From NCBI GenBank assembly GCA_963281255.1, contig OY725494.1:434001-498000 (forward strand): a stretch of 64,000 nt of DNA. Reading direction: 5' to 3'. Below are positions 21,590 to 32,700 of this stretch, in pieces. Each line of letters opens with the position of its first letter. Position 1 is the stretch's first letter. A program made the translations under genes and the position numbers. This DNA is from Aphrocallistes beatrix (taxonomy: Eukaryota; Porifera; Hexactinellida; Sceptrulophora; Aphrocallistidae). The notes under the pieces were generated by a model. The model saw only the letters and a list, made by a program, of their open reading frames with translations, searched no databases and was not told the DNA's origin.

Positions 21590-22560
21590 GGATATGACTG
21601 GGAAACATCTGTGATATCGGGGATACTGTGGCGTCTGTGCTGCTTCTCATCGATATCTCAATTGTTCTGGGATCAGAGGAAGTCTCATACATGAGTCATT
21701 CCTTCCTTGCTTGGAACAGTCCTTTCTTGTTTGGAATAAAAAGTGTAACTGCAACAGTGTGACCTGTACGAGCATTAGTGTTAGAAGAATTACAACTACG
21801 TCTTCGCCACTGCTACCGTGTATGTTCGAAGGCAAGCGCTGAAGGACAGTGTGTGGGGTCTGAAGTATAGCATAACCATGGACAAGTTAACTGACTGCGT
21901 TGTTGCAGAGCAGTTGGTCCTCTACGTGAAGGTCCAGGGCACCGTTCTGTTCGCCGGAATGCTGGATATGTCTGTTGATTGTACCAGTGCTGGTTATCAA
22001 GAACGCTAGCGTCCAGCTGCTCACCAATCTCGGCATTTGCGCAAGAACCTTACTGCGGTAGCAGCTGCGATGAGATGCTGTAAGAACGGCGCTGCCAAAC
22101 TCCTGTATGACTGTGCGATCTTCACATGCCTCTGTGTTCTGTACAGAATCAATCTCACGGTTGTGGACGTGTTTGAAGAAAAGTCCAGCTGCTCTGATGT
22201 CGTTCTCGGTTTGACCGTGGAGCTTGAGACGTCGCTCCGATACGCGTACTCGTACTTCTACACTCAACTGTGAACCACAAAGAGCTTCAGACAGTTGGGC
22301 TTGCTCTCGGTGGCTGTGTGATCCCGCACTCCTTTTCTGAAACATAATAGTTCGACCCCCGCTGCCTCGCAATGACAGCGCTCTGGCAAGGTCGCGATGC
22401 TGTGGTTGTGTTCACCCGAGACAACTATCAGCTGAGGAGAGATGCTGATGAAACACCCCAAAGAATTGAAATGCATCCAGAACGTTATGCACGTCACCTC
22501 TTTGCTTTCCACCCGTCCCGCATGCAAATAAAGAACCTCTCCGGATGGACCTTATAATAC
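21590..22560. repeat. Unit X, long copy
   Basis: About 1 kb of roughly 50% GC. Related to 26570..27400 (GTTGCAGAGCAGTTGGTCCT, AAGAACGGCGCTGCCAA), partly in inverted order. Frames of up to 161 codons are open on both strands, but reading frames are not kept between copies. Probably degenerate exonic or retrocopied sequence; family not recognised. Confidence 0.5.
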
Positions 22561-22938
22561 AGATTTAATTACGGAGTACGATACAGTTCAGATTGATTTC
22601 TTAAATATTTTTATTTCCATTCAATATGAATAGTAAAGTACATATTTATTTGTTGCCGCCCTGTAAATCTCGAGATAATTTAGGCCTGTCCAAGTCCAAC
22701 CATAGTAAATTAGTTTGAATCTAAATCATAAACACTACACAAAAATATCCTAAAATTTTCTGTTTTAAGATTAGAGTAATTTATTCAGAAATTCTTATAA
22801 ACCTTCGACATTCCGTGAATTCCCAATATTAACAAAGCTAAACTCTGAGTCGGTACACCAAATAATATTACTACACATAAACAATAGGTAATGTAATACT
22901 ATACTCTGATATCTAACTTTTATCTGGTTTAGAAATTC

Positions 22939-22949
22939 TATATAAATAG
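22939..22949 (+). promoter_or_regulatory. TATA-box candidate for NHL copy 5
   Basis: TATATAAATAG, 49 bp upstream of the ATG at 22988, as in copy 1, within the conserved CTATACTCTGATATCTAAC block. Confidence 0.5.
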
Positions 22950-22987
22950 ATTGAATAACCATTTCATTCAAAATTCAGATAGAATCA

Positions 22988-24253
22988 ATGGCTACAGCTA
23001 ATCCTACTCCTCCAGATCATGGAGAAGATAATTTTGTATTAGAACTGAAAAGAGTTCGAGAACAAATCAAACAAAAATTCTTCGAAGTGATTGATTTTGT
23101 GAAAGCTAGAGAAAGTAAACTGTTGAAAGAGTTGGATACGATTCTAGCATCTTATCACTCTTATCGAGACGAATTTGAAAAACAGAATTTGAAAATACGA
23201 GAACTTGAAGAAACGAGGAATTTTCTCAATTCGAAAACTATGAATAAATCTCTAAATGAAAATATAATAACTCAAATCAGTGAAGAACTTGCTTCAATCA
23301 TGTCTCCAACAGAACCTAAAACGATTCGATTCGGGTGTGATAACAGCAAAATGTTTGCAGAATTGGACAAGTTGGGTGAGTTAGTAGAAAATGTAATCGT
23401 TAAAGTTGACTATAAGAGTAAGGTACGTCGTGTAGTGAGTGTTTGTAAGAAGGGAATAGCAATTGAACGGCTTAACTGTCCATGGGGAGTGACATTTGAT
23501 GGTAAGACAGGAAATATTTATGTTGCAGATCAAGGCAATAACTGTGTCAAAGTATTTGATAGTTTTGGGAGGATTCTGTTCAAATTTGGTGATAGTGATG
23601 ATGACGGGAAGATGATAAAACCTTCAAATTTAGTTATTAATGGAGATAGAATCCTTATTTCTAATGGAGTTATTTATGATAAATCGAGTAATTTTATTCT
23701 TATCTATCAACTGAATGGAAGCTTTGTGTCTAAAATTGGGAAATATGGGAAAGGTTATCTTGAATTTAATAATCCACTTGGTCTTGCTTGCAATGAATCG
23801 AATGGAGATATTTACATTTGTGATTATGGTAACAATCGTATTCAAATACTTTCTAAAGAATTTCAATTCAAATCTCAGTTTGGTGCTGATAAACTCGTAA
23901 ATCCTCGTGATTTGAAACTGTCAAAAGAATACATTTTTATTCTGGATGTTTCTTATCCTTGTATACATTTGTATGACTACAATCTCATTCTATACAATAG
24001 TGTTGTTTCTAGAGGAAAAGGAATGCAAATCATTCATTCTAATTGTTTCTACCTTGATGATTCTAATAATATTCTCATTTCTGACTATAATGCTCATTCC
24101 ATTCAGATCTTCAATTCTCAATTTGAATCAATTCACGAAATAAACACTTCTACACATCCTATGGGTGTTGTTGTAGATAATCAAGGAAGAGTTATAGTAG
24201 TCTGTCAAGCTAACAGAAATTGTCTTCAGATATTTTACAATTATTCGATTTAA
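22988..24253 (+). CDS. Coiled-coil/NHL-repeat protein (copy 5, intact)
   Basis: 421 residues, single exon, same architecture as copy 1: charged coiled coil to ~150, then six NHL repeats (WGVTFDGKTGNIYVADQGNN, LGLACNESNGDIYICDYGNN, MGVVVDNQGRVIVVCQANRN). It is more diverged than the others around residues 90-150 (RFGCDNSKM in place of HFVCDNNKM) and in blades 4-5. The N-terminal 75 residues are almost unchanged. Promoter block intact. The protein has no RING or B-box and no secretion signal. Scaffold or binding role inferred from the fold only. Confidence 0.85.
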   Translation: MATANPTPPDHGEDNFVLELKRVREQIKQKFFEVIDFVKARESKLLKELDTILASYHSYRDEFEKQNLKIRELEETRNFLNSKTMNKSLNENIITQISEELASIMSPTEPKTIRFGCDNSKMFAELDKLGELVENVIVKVDYKSKVRRVVSVCKKGIAIERLNCPWGVTFDGKTGNIYVADQGNNCVKVFDSFGRILFKFGDSDDDGKMIKPSNLVINGDRILISNGVIYDKSSNFILIYQLNGSFVSKIGKYGKGYLEFNNPLGLACNESNGDIYICDYGNNRIQILSKEFQFKSQFGADKLVNPRDLKLSKEYIFILDVSYPCIHLYDYNLILYNSVVSRGKGMQIIHSNCFYLDDSNNILISDYNAHSIQIFNSQFESIHEINTSTHPMGVVVDNQGRVIVVCQANRNCLQIFYNYSI

Positions 24254-24274
24254 GATATTTACTCCGATTATTTC

Positions 24275-24860
24275 TTCAATTGATACAAACTCCTACTGAA
24301 TTTTGATCTATTCAATTTCCATTCCTCAATATTTATAACCCTTTTGATTTATTTGAATTCTCTTTATCTTTCTTACTAATATTTTGCTATATTTTTTATT
24401 TCTGAATTTGGTGGCCTTAAATATTGATGTAACATATAGTGAATAGTTGTACGTGGGTGGGCCGTCCAGGAACGACTCTCCGCTATGATCTAAACTGTTT
24501 TAATTTTCATGAGTTACCAATTAGGGAATGCTTAAAAGTAAATGAATAAGTTTTCACTTACATTAGTTTCATACACGAATAATTCGCTTCTTGACCTGTA
24601 ATTAATTACAAACATATTAGAATTATATGCTACAATCCATGCTCTAGTTAATACACGACACTGTATGTCACCGAGATTGCATGAAAATAGAAGACCAGTT
24701 TTAACACCGTTCAAAGTTTAATTAGAGCGATAGATCAAAATCCATATACGATAGAACTTAGAAATGAATTTTTACCATATACAAACATTATCTCAGGGTA
24801 TGGTATTCAGCTGTCAAGAATCTGAAATGTCATCATGTAATTGCGCAATAGACTCATTTT
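24275..24860. repeat. 3' flank of NHL copy 5, duplicated at 20579..21165
   Basis: AT-rich flank that aligns to the orphan block upstream with small indels. No gene. Confidence 0.6.
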
Positions 24861-25341
24861 AGAACGAAAAATGCTGCTATTCTAGTCATTTTAAACATCG
24901 CTGTGCATTCTTCAGTTGCTTCACAAACATAAAATTGAATGTTTAAGCTATAACTCAAATAGAATAACTCGTAGACACTACAGAGTTACACCATTCTCCC
25001 GTTGCGACGTTAATTTCGGTGACTGGTAAATACTGCTGAATTTAGGTTGTGGCATTCGTTACGCATTAGAGTGCACCCACTTTTTAGTGTAGGTCTTTTA
25101 GGGAGATGCCCTTTGGCAAGTACGGAGTATCTCGTCCTTCCGAATGTATGTATGTCCTTACGCACGGTAATGCGAAATCTAAAAATCAGATTTCACCAAA
25201 TTTCGCATGTAGGAGCTGTTTATTTGTAGTTTTTTCGCAAAATCTCATTACATCCGGTTTTTATAAGTATACGAGTATATTCATATTTTACATAACACAA
25301 CCGCTTTGTTTAAAGATATAAGTAAGATCTAAATGACTAAT

Positions 25342-25367
25342 CCTTACTATTAAAACTCGATTAATGT
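25342..25367 (+). repeat. R-family terminal motif
   Basis: CCTTACTATTAAAACTCGAT followed by TAATGT. The same 26-bp word, in either orientation, borders R-family blocks at seven other places in the window. Confidence 0.6.
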
Positions 25368-25396
25368 GCGCGAGCGTATGTATATATATATATATA

Positions 25397-25822
25397 CAGT
25401 CGAACCTGCTATAACGGCCACTCTATATAACGATCAACTGTCTATAGCGGTCACCAATGAACAGTCCCGTCCGAAATTCCATAATATTGAACCTGTGTAT
25501 AGCGGTCACCTGCTCAACGCGGCCAGCGGCCACCCGTTTGTAGTCCCTGACTGACCCTAAAACTGTGTATAACGGCCACTACCTATCTATAACGGCCATC
25601 CCCTTTTTCACCTTTTTAAATGTTTATTACATGACCAGTTACGAACGATTGACAAATTTCATGTAATTACTTGAAGTAATGGATTTTTAAAAGCTTGATA
25701 TTTATTGCACTATTTAGATACCTTTTGGGGATAAAAACAATTACCTGTATATAACGGTCACCTGTGTATAACGGCCAATTTTGTCCAGTCCCTTGGGTGG
25801 CTGTTATATACAGGTTCCACTG
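25397..25822. mobile_element. 426-bp pogo/Tigger-type MITE (CAGTCGAACC family)
   Basis: Ends CAGTCGAACCTGCTATAACG and, inverted, CAGTGGAACCTGTATATAAC, with TA on each side. Interior repeats TATAACGGCCA-like words. Copies at 37368 and 56360. It has inserted in the TA-rich terminus of an R element: the R-type end GCGCGCTTGAGCAGCGCGGC follows at 25829. Confidence 0.85.
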
Positions 25823-26332
25823 TACATATAAGCGCGCTTGAGCAGCGCGGCTTGTGTAATTCTGAATGTACGTATGACCAATTTGCATCCACAAGGTTCA
25901 CATTACTAAATATTAATAGTATATTTTTAGAATGTCTCAAAATAATATCAGATCAGAACGCTAACAGGAAGTTAAAGTGAGTAATAGCATGTAATGATCA
26001 ATCAATTTGATCATAAAATAACTTTTTGTTATTTTTGATTAATTATAGTACTTGTACTAACAGTCGAATAGGTGGGTAAATTGAGATAAGATAGCTAACT
26101 TGGTGAATTGATATTTTCCAATTTACTCCCAAAGTCCATATCTTTGTCTCACAATTACACCTTATAAATTAAGCCTAACTGTAGAATGCCTACTCGAGCA
26201 TCGCACTTTTATGGCTTCGGTTTCATAGAAAATGACTGGGGGACATCCGCGATATCGGGGACATTGTGTCCCCTCTTGGCACTCTACGGTTAAACGAGAG
26301 TTTACATACCAGATAGCCAATGAATCTTGTAC

Positions 26333-27400
26333 GTATTGAATAGATTTCGTATCGTAAAATTAATTTTCTTCTTACAGTCTCAATCTGTGTAATTTAGCAC
26401 TAGTGTTACATGTATAGAGTAAATGCGACTCGTGACTGGACGGATAATCAGAAAACAGCTGACAAGGACCCTGTCCTTCCCAGCAATGCCAAGTTCACTG
26501 CTCCTGGAGATGTGAGTTGCCGAGAAAGAGAATGCATCGCAGCATGCGTAGGCCAAGCTAGAGTTGCTCAAAGCGTCTGTGCTGCCTTTCCTCGAATTTG
26601 CAATAGTCCTTGGATCCGCCGAAGTCTCCATGTGTAAGTGTGGGGCTTTCTTTGCTTTGGAGTGCATAACGGCGTGTCCTGCACGAGCAGTTGGCGTTCA
26701 AAGAAGTAGAACTGAACCCCCGCAAATGCTACTGCGGACGTTCAGAAGCAGGTACTGAAGGACCGTGTGTGGGTTCTGAAGTACTAAGTATGACTAATCA
26801 TCAACGACTCCATATCTGCGCTGTTGCAGAGCAGTTGGTCCTCTCTGAAGGTTCAGGCCGCTGTGCTGTTCGCTGGAAGCTGGATAAGCCGCTTGATGGT
26901 ATCGGTGAGGCCATCAAGAACGCTTGCGTCTAACTGCTCACCGATCTCTGCATGGAGCAAAGAAGATTGCCGTGGTAGCAACTGATGGTACAGATGTGCG
27001 AAAAAAAAAGCAGTAAGAACGGCGCTGCCAACTCCTGACTAACTGTGCCATGTGCCGACTCGTGAACGAACAAACTTCTTCGCGGCGGACCAGCATGAAC
27101 TTTACAGACCTCTGCACATGACTCATATCTAACGTCTCGATGAGTTCTTCGAGTGCTCTATCAGTAGCTGGAAGTGGAGATACATGGTCCACTCGGAGAG
27201 TTCCTTGTTTGCATGCGGGACGGATGGAGGGCAAGGAGATGACGAGCATAACGTTCAAGGTGCATTTGAATTATTCGGCGTGTTACATCAGCATCTCTCC
27301 TCATGTCTCAGCTTCTACTGTTAGTTGTCTTGGATGAACACAACCACAACATCGCAACTCTGCCAGAGCACTTTCATTGCGAGGTAGTGGGAGAGACATG
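26333..27400. repeat. Unit X, copy near 26-27 kb
   Basis: 26333..26650 repeats the 9062 and 17150 copies. 26700..27400 repeats parts of 21830..22560, some inverted (the segment around 27130-27250 is the complement of 9430-9560). A short poly-A run at 27001 interrupts it. No protein can be followed through. Confidence 0.55.
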
Positions 27401-27840
27401 TGTTTACAAAGGGAGTGGGGTATCACCCAGCGAAAGAATGCGGGCACAACTGCATGGTCTCGAATCCATTGCTAAGTCCAAGTCACACAACAGCTGTCCT
27501 CGCACCACTTCATCTCCTGTATGTGGATGTTGCTGTCGCCACTCCTGACAGAAATATGGTCTACGCACACTGGACCAATCCAAGATTCGACACGAGCGTC
27601 GTTTCCAACGGATATATGTACTTTGATACCATGTTTATATATGCTGGTAATACATTCTTAATACCTTTTCTGCATGGTTAACGATTTTAGGTTAATCGTG
27701 TATTAATGCATACGGCTACTACTTCATCCCTAGTCCATAATTTTCAGTCTACTGTGAGGCATTATTAGAGTAGGCAATGAATATATGTATTTTCACACCT
27801 TCGAAAAATAAAATCGAAAAATATTTTATTCTGATTTAAT

Positions 27841-27925
27841 AGCGAGTAATCCGATATTCACATTTTATATTCCTTCAAGTCACGTTCTGGAGCTGCACTA
27901 TCGGTCTATCGACCGACATTTTTTT
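27841..27925. repeat. Short repeat with TCGGTCTATCGACCGA
   Basis: GGAGCTGCACTATCGGTCTA and the adjoining GACCGACATTT recur at 59960..60065. Contains a 16-bp near-palindrome. Confidence 0.5.
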
Positions 27926-27932
27926 AATTAAT

Positions 27933-28421
27933 CATACTTACCAACCCCTTTTGAAAATTTCCCTGGATTTTAGGAGCGAAATTCCTGGATTTCAATGGTA
28001 AATCCCTGGATGTTATTATATTTATAATTTTAATAACTAAATTAGAATGAATCAATAGACTTTAATTTCAGAATTCTCGATCCAAGGAAAAATCCCTGGA
28101 TTTTAAATAAAGGCCGAATATATGTGACTAAAGATTTCGGAATTGATAAGTAAGCGATTTAGGGAAATGTACATCGTATATAATGTCATCTAACGCGTAA
28201 AATAATCACTTGATCAAAATTCTTGAACAATTTCAGAAATTCGTGATCCGAGAAATTTTCCTGGATTCCCGAACACTTGATAAATAATGAGGAACATAAA
28301 CTTATTCAATAAATTCTATAAACTATATTACAATCATGGAAACTATTATAGGTTAGTTAAAAGCTCAAAGTCCCTGGACTCCTGGATCATAAGTCATTTC
28401 CCTGGAGTGTTGGTGAGTATG
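27933..28421. mobile_element. MITE, CATAC-TIR family (489 bp), 6-bp target duplication
   Basis: Ends CATACTTACCAAC and GTTGGTGAGTATG, with ATTAAT directly repeated at both sides. Interior is made of CCCTGGATTT-like words on both strands and differs from the GTCCCGC type. Confidence 0.8.
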
Positions 28422-28502
28422 ATTAATGACATCTGATAATCACAGTTACTTCGGTGCTCATTGCGTTGTGTATTCAACATTTAACTATCTGTGATCAGTA
28501 TA

Positions 28503-29025
28503 CAGTAGAACCTCTATAAGTGGGGGAAGTTGGGCCGGCTAGCATGATGATACTCCCCCATTCCCCACTTATGATTCCAATTGTAATATTCCCATAAAAC
28601 AAGCTTGCCTTAGTATTACTATGAGAATTCTCTATTCTACTTTCCCTAAAATTTATTATTACTTTCTTACGATTTTTTAATGGTTTATTAAGGGTGTAAT
28701 GATATGAGAAAGGGTTGATTTGTGAGGCACGAAATTTCCAGCAAATGGTATAGCACAATCCCAAGTTCCGATTCATCTGTGAACGGTTGTTTTGATTAAT
28801 ATCCAATTTCGCATAGAAAAACTCCTATCATATTCCCCACATATAGAGGTTAATCTTAGTGTCGTGAGGTAATATTAGCCTAAAAGTCACCCCCATTCCC
28901 CGCATAATGGCACTTCCCCACTTATGGAGGTTTATCTGTGTGGAAATGAGCAAAGATGTCAAAAAATTGCCCCACTTATAGAGGTCCCCCCACATATAGA
29001 GACCCCACTTATAGAGGTTCTACTG
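28503..29025. mobile_element. 523-bp pogo/Tigger-type MITE (CAGTAGAACC family)
   Basis: Ends CAGTAGAACCTCTATAAGTG and, inverted, the same word (CTTATAGAGGTTCTACTG), with TA on each side. Interior CCCCACTTATAGAGG words on both arms. No transposase. Ends about 105 bp before the ATG of NHL copy 6, so it lies in that promoter. Confidence 0.88.
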
Positions 29026-29130
29026 TAGTTATATTCTAATTCTATTTCTAATGTTTCTAACAATTATCTAATTTAAAATTTGTATACAAATTGATTGAAT
29101 TACAATTCCATTTGAATTTTCAGATAGTCA

Positions 29131-30375
29131 ATGGCTACAGCTAATCTCACTCCTCCAGATCATGGAGAAGATAATTTTGTTCTAGAACTGAATAGAATTC
29201 GAGAACAAATCAAGCAGAAATTCGTCGAAGTGATTGATTGTGTAAAGGCGCGAGAATGTAAATTGTTGAAAGAGTTGGATACCATTCTAGCATCTTATCA
29301 CTCTTATCGAGATGAAGTTGAAAAACAGAAATTGAAAAAACGAGAACTTGAAGAAACGAGGAATTTTATCAATTCAAAAACTATGAATAGATCGCTAAAT
29401 GAAAATATGTTAACTCAAATCAATAATGAAATTGCTTCAATCGTGTCTCCAACAGAACCTAAAATGGTTCACTTTGTGTGTGATAGCAACAAAATGTTTG
29501 CAGAATTGAACAAATTGGGTGAGTTAGTAGAAAAAGTAATAGTTGAACTTGACTATAGAAGTAAGGTACATCCTGTAGTGAGTGTTTGTGAGAGAGGAAA
29601 ACGAATTGACCAGCTTAACTTTCCGTGGGGAGTGGCATTTGATCCTAAAACAGGAAATATTTATGTTGCAGATCAAGGTAATAACTGTGTGAAAGTATTT
29701 GATGATTCTGGGAAGATTTTGTACAAATTTGGAGATAGAAATGGTGAAGAAAAGATGATAGAACCTACAGGTTTAGTTATTGATAGAGATAGAATCCTGA
29801 TTTCTAATGGTAATTTTGATTCGGATCACTGTATTCTTATTTATCAACTGAATGGATGCTTTCTGTCTAAAATTGGGAAATATGGCAATAGGAAAATTGA
29901 ATTTAATGATCCACGTGGTCTTGCTTGTAATGAATTGAATGGAGATATTTACATTTGTGACTCTAGTAACAATCGTATTCAAATTCTTTCTGACGAACTT
30001 CAATTTAAGTCTCAGTTTGGTGCTGAAAATCTAAACTATCCTCTTGAGGTGAAACTGTCGAAAGAATACATTTATATTCTAGATATGTCTAATCCTTGTA
30101 TACATTTGTATGACTACAATTTCATTCTACAGAAGAGTGTCGTTTCTAGAGGAGAAGGAATGCAAGTTGTTAATCCTTTCTCTTTCTTTATTGATGATCC
30201 TTGCAATATTCTCATTTCTGACCATCGTTCTAATTCTATACAAATCTACAATTCTCAGTTCGAATCGATCTGCAGTGTGAACACTTCTTCACATCCTATC
30301 GGAGTTGTTGTGGATAATCAAGGAAGAGTGATAGTAGTCTGCGAATCTCACAGAGATTGTCTTCAGATATTTTAG
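29131..30375 (+). CDS. Coiled-coil/NHL-repeat protein (copy 6, intact)
   Basis: 414 residues, single exon, ends at DCLQIF without the extra NYLI/NYSI tail of copies 1 and 5. Coiled coil to ~150 and six NHL repeats (WGVAFDPKTGNIYVADQGNN, RGLACNELNGDIYICDSSNN, IGVVVDNQGRVIVVCESHRD). Very close to copy 1 in blades 4-6. The TATA block is changed (TATACAAATTG, 48 bp upstream), and the upstream region was replaced by the pogo-type MITE, so its expression may differ from copies 1 and 5. Confidence 0.85.
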   Translation: MATANLTPPDHGEDNFVLELNRIREQIKQKFVEVIDCVKARECKLLKELDTILASYHSYRDEVEKQKLKKRELEETRNFINSKTMNRSLNENMLTQINNEIASIVSPTEPKMVHFVCDSNKMFAELNKLGELVEKVIVELDYRSKVHPVVSVCERGKRIDQLNFPWGVAFDPKTGNIYVADQGNNCVKVFDDSGKILYKFGDRNGEEKMIEPTGLVIDRDRILISNGNFDSDHCILIYQLNGCFLSKIGKYGNRKIEFNDPRGLACNELNGDIYICDSSNNRIQILSDELQFKSQFGAENLNYPLEVKLSKEYIYILDMSNPCIHLYDYNFILQKSVVSRGEGMQVVNPFSFFIDDPCNILISDHRSNSIQIYNSQFESICSVNTSSHPIGVVVDNQGRVIVVCESHRDCLQIF

Positions 30376-30589
30376 AATTATTCGATCCTGGATGTTTATT
30401 ATAGTTTTTTCTTCAATTTATTCGCCTCCAAATGACTCTTTTCTATATTATTTTAATTTTTCCATTACTCTACTGTTTATATGTATCTCAATTTATTTAT
30501 TTAAATCTATCAAATTTCTTTTCTATTCATAATTTAATATATTTTCTATTTTTGTATTTGATGGCGCTTAAATAATTTTGAAAAACGTT

Positions 30590-31690
30590 GGAATTTTCAT
30601 GTTTTTTCATGCACTCAAAATCTGAGCTCTGATAAGATTGTGTTAGTTAGTACTAGTGTAACAGTTCTAGCGTAATTGTGACCCGTGACTGGTTCCCTTC
30701 CACTCTCAGACTGTCCTTGTTAATACATTGTGAGTTGATGTTGAATGTAAACCACTTCTTCGCCTTCAGTCACAGCAAGAGGTCGAAGCTGCAGAAACAG
30801 CACCAGCAAACCCTAATGAAGACCTGCATCAAGGACGGATCAAACCTGATTCCTCATTCTAGCCGCACCTACCTCTTGAATCTACTCATGAATCCGAACC
30901 TCAAACGCAGGATGACACTGACTACACCATAGATGCCGAAGTTCCAAAGGACGACTTGGACCTACTACTCCCGCAGGAAGTGTGTGACCACGTCAGCGGA
31001 TATCTGGACAACTTTACTGCCACTGGAGACTTCTAAGATAACATGGCACTTAGAACGCCAGGAAGGACGACTGTTAGTGGCTTCAACACGATAACGCTAG
31101 TCACGTGTGTTGTGTGAACGGTGCTCGTGGACGCTTGTTATAATGTAAATCGGTCTCAGAAATTTATCAATATTGAAGATATGAGGATGTTCACGTTCGC
31201 TGCTAGCGGATTCACCTGCTGGTTCAAAGTAAGGAATTCATCGAGAAACAACAACGTTTGCAAATGCACAAAAAGCAGAAGAATTATTCCTGACTCAGAA
31301 TTCACTTAGAACCTTCACGGCTACGCTAATGGGTAAGAGGGATGCAGAATTTGTTTCCACAGCGAGTCACTCAGATGTATCTTTGACACTGTTTTAATTT
31401 GTATGTTGGCAGGGCCCAGCCTTTCGCTTCCATCGGGTGGAGGCATCGTTTAGGACAACATTAAGCCACGTCTCCAATTACGATCGAAGAGATCTTGGAT
31501 TTCTGCATAACAGAGAGGTTATTTTAATTTAGTGGTTGAGGTAGTCAATAATGAGATATTTATATGATACATCGTAGTACAAGGGACACTCCCAGCATTA
31601 CGCCATGGCAAGGCACGGAGAAAAATCATGGAGGTATCAGGCAAGTCTGGCAATGCGCATGCTTAAGCAAATGATGCGGTTATTATTTTG
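30590..31690. repeat. Duplicated flank unit Y, copy 2, with a coding-like stretch
   Basis: Longer copy of 7090..7570. From 30755 to a TAA at 31034 one frame reads like protein (LLRLQSQQEVEAAETAPANP, later DDTDYTIDAEVPKDDLDLLL and CDHVSGYLDNFTATGDF) with one internal TAG at 30860. Acidic C-terminal tail; family not recognised. Probably a decayed last exon carried by the duplication. Confidence 0.45.
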
Positions 31691-31823
31691 TAAAACATCC
31701 AAATTGAATTAAAATAATCAAATCCTGATGAAAGATGATTATTTTATTTAAATAAGTGAGTTCAAAAGTGATGTGTTGGTTTGTGTCTTTTGATATATTG
31801 GTTGTCTCCTTTTGGAAAAAGAC

Positions 31824-32118
31824 GATAGAGGTAGAAGTAACTTGATGTTTGCGGAATTGAACAAATTAGGCAAGTTTGTAGAGAAAGTGAGAAGCAAATT
31901 AAGCAGTGTTGACAATAAGAGAAAGATATATCTTGTGGTGAGTGTCTGTGAGAAAGGAAATAGAATGGAACAGGCAGTAGAATGGAGCTGTACAATCCAT
32001 ATGGCGCCACAGTTGATAGTACAATTGGTAACATGTCGCGGATCAATATAATCATTGTGTGAAAGTATTTGATTATTCTGGGAATATCTTCAAATTTGGA
32101 TATAGTGAAGGTGAAGGC
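31824..32118 (+). pseudogene. NHL gene fragment
   Basis: NLMFAELNKLGKFVEKVRSK and LVVSVCEKGNRMEQ match residues ~115-185 of the array proteins. After an insertion and frame change, CACTGTGTGAAAGTATTTGA-like sequence matches the first NHL blade. Both ends are missing. A remnant of a further array member. Confidence 0.75.
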
Positions 32119-32136
32119 GAACCTTTTTGCCACCAT

Positions 32137-32688
32137 TGTGTAGAAGCATATGTCATTTGTCTAGATTTCATTGCAGTTCTTAACAATATAAGATATTCTT
32201 TATTGGAAGGGTTCTAGTCACTTGATGGAACTGACTAGCATTTTGATGATTGACATTTTTGAATATCTTATCTAACAAGCCTTGCGTTTAACGTAAATTT
32301 TATGTACTCAGATTTTTCAAATAATTGGGAAACAAAACGCACATCTATCTGGAGCAGTAGAAGTTCGTTAATACGAGCGAAGATGGTACCTACAAAAGTC
32401 ATCCATGTCTAAATCACTCTGGTTAGTATGAATTGCGGATACTACGAACAAATTTCGACCGTTCCATGAGGCATCAACGAGCCTCTACTATAATTCGATC
32501 ATATACCTATAATTGGAAAGAATATCGCTAGTACGTAGGTAATGAATAATCAGTTGAGGTCGTATAGTATCTATTTCAATTGTGGATATACGCATTTAAT
32601 TAATAGGCAGACTTAACTTCCTTTTTTAATAATGAATTCGATTTCCATTTAGCTTTATATTTTTATTAAATTTAGACATATTCGTTAA
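32137..32688. other. Intergenic, no gene seen
   Basis: AT-rich sequence between the NHL fragment and copy 7. Partly similar to 34590-34860 (ATTCGAACAAATTTCGACC-like words), so the flank of copy 7 looks duplicated on both sides. Confidence 0.4.
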
Positions 32689-32700
32689 GTGACAAAAAGA

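Noticed and set aside
28993-29100. tRNA-like or small hairpin near the NHL copy 6 promoter
   Set aside because: The symmetry is the terminal repeat of the pogo-type MITE; no tRNA arms fit.
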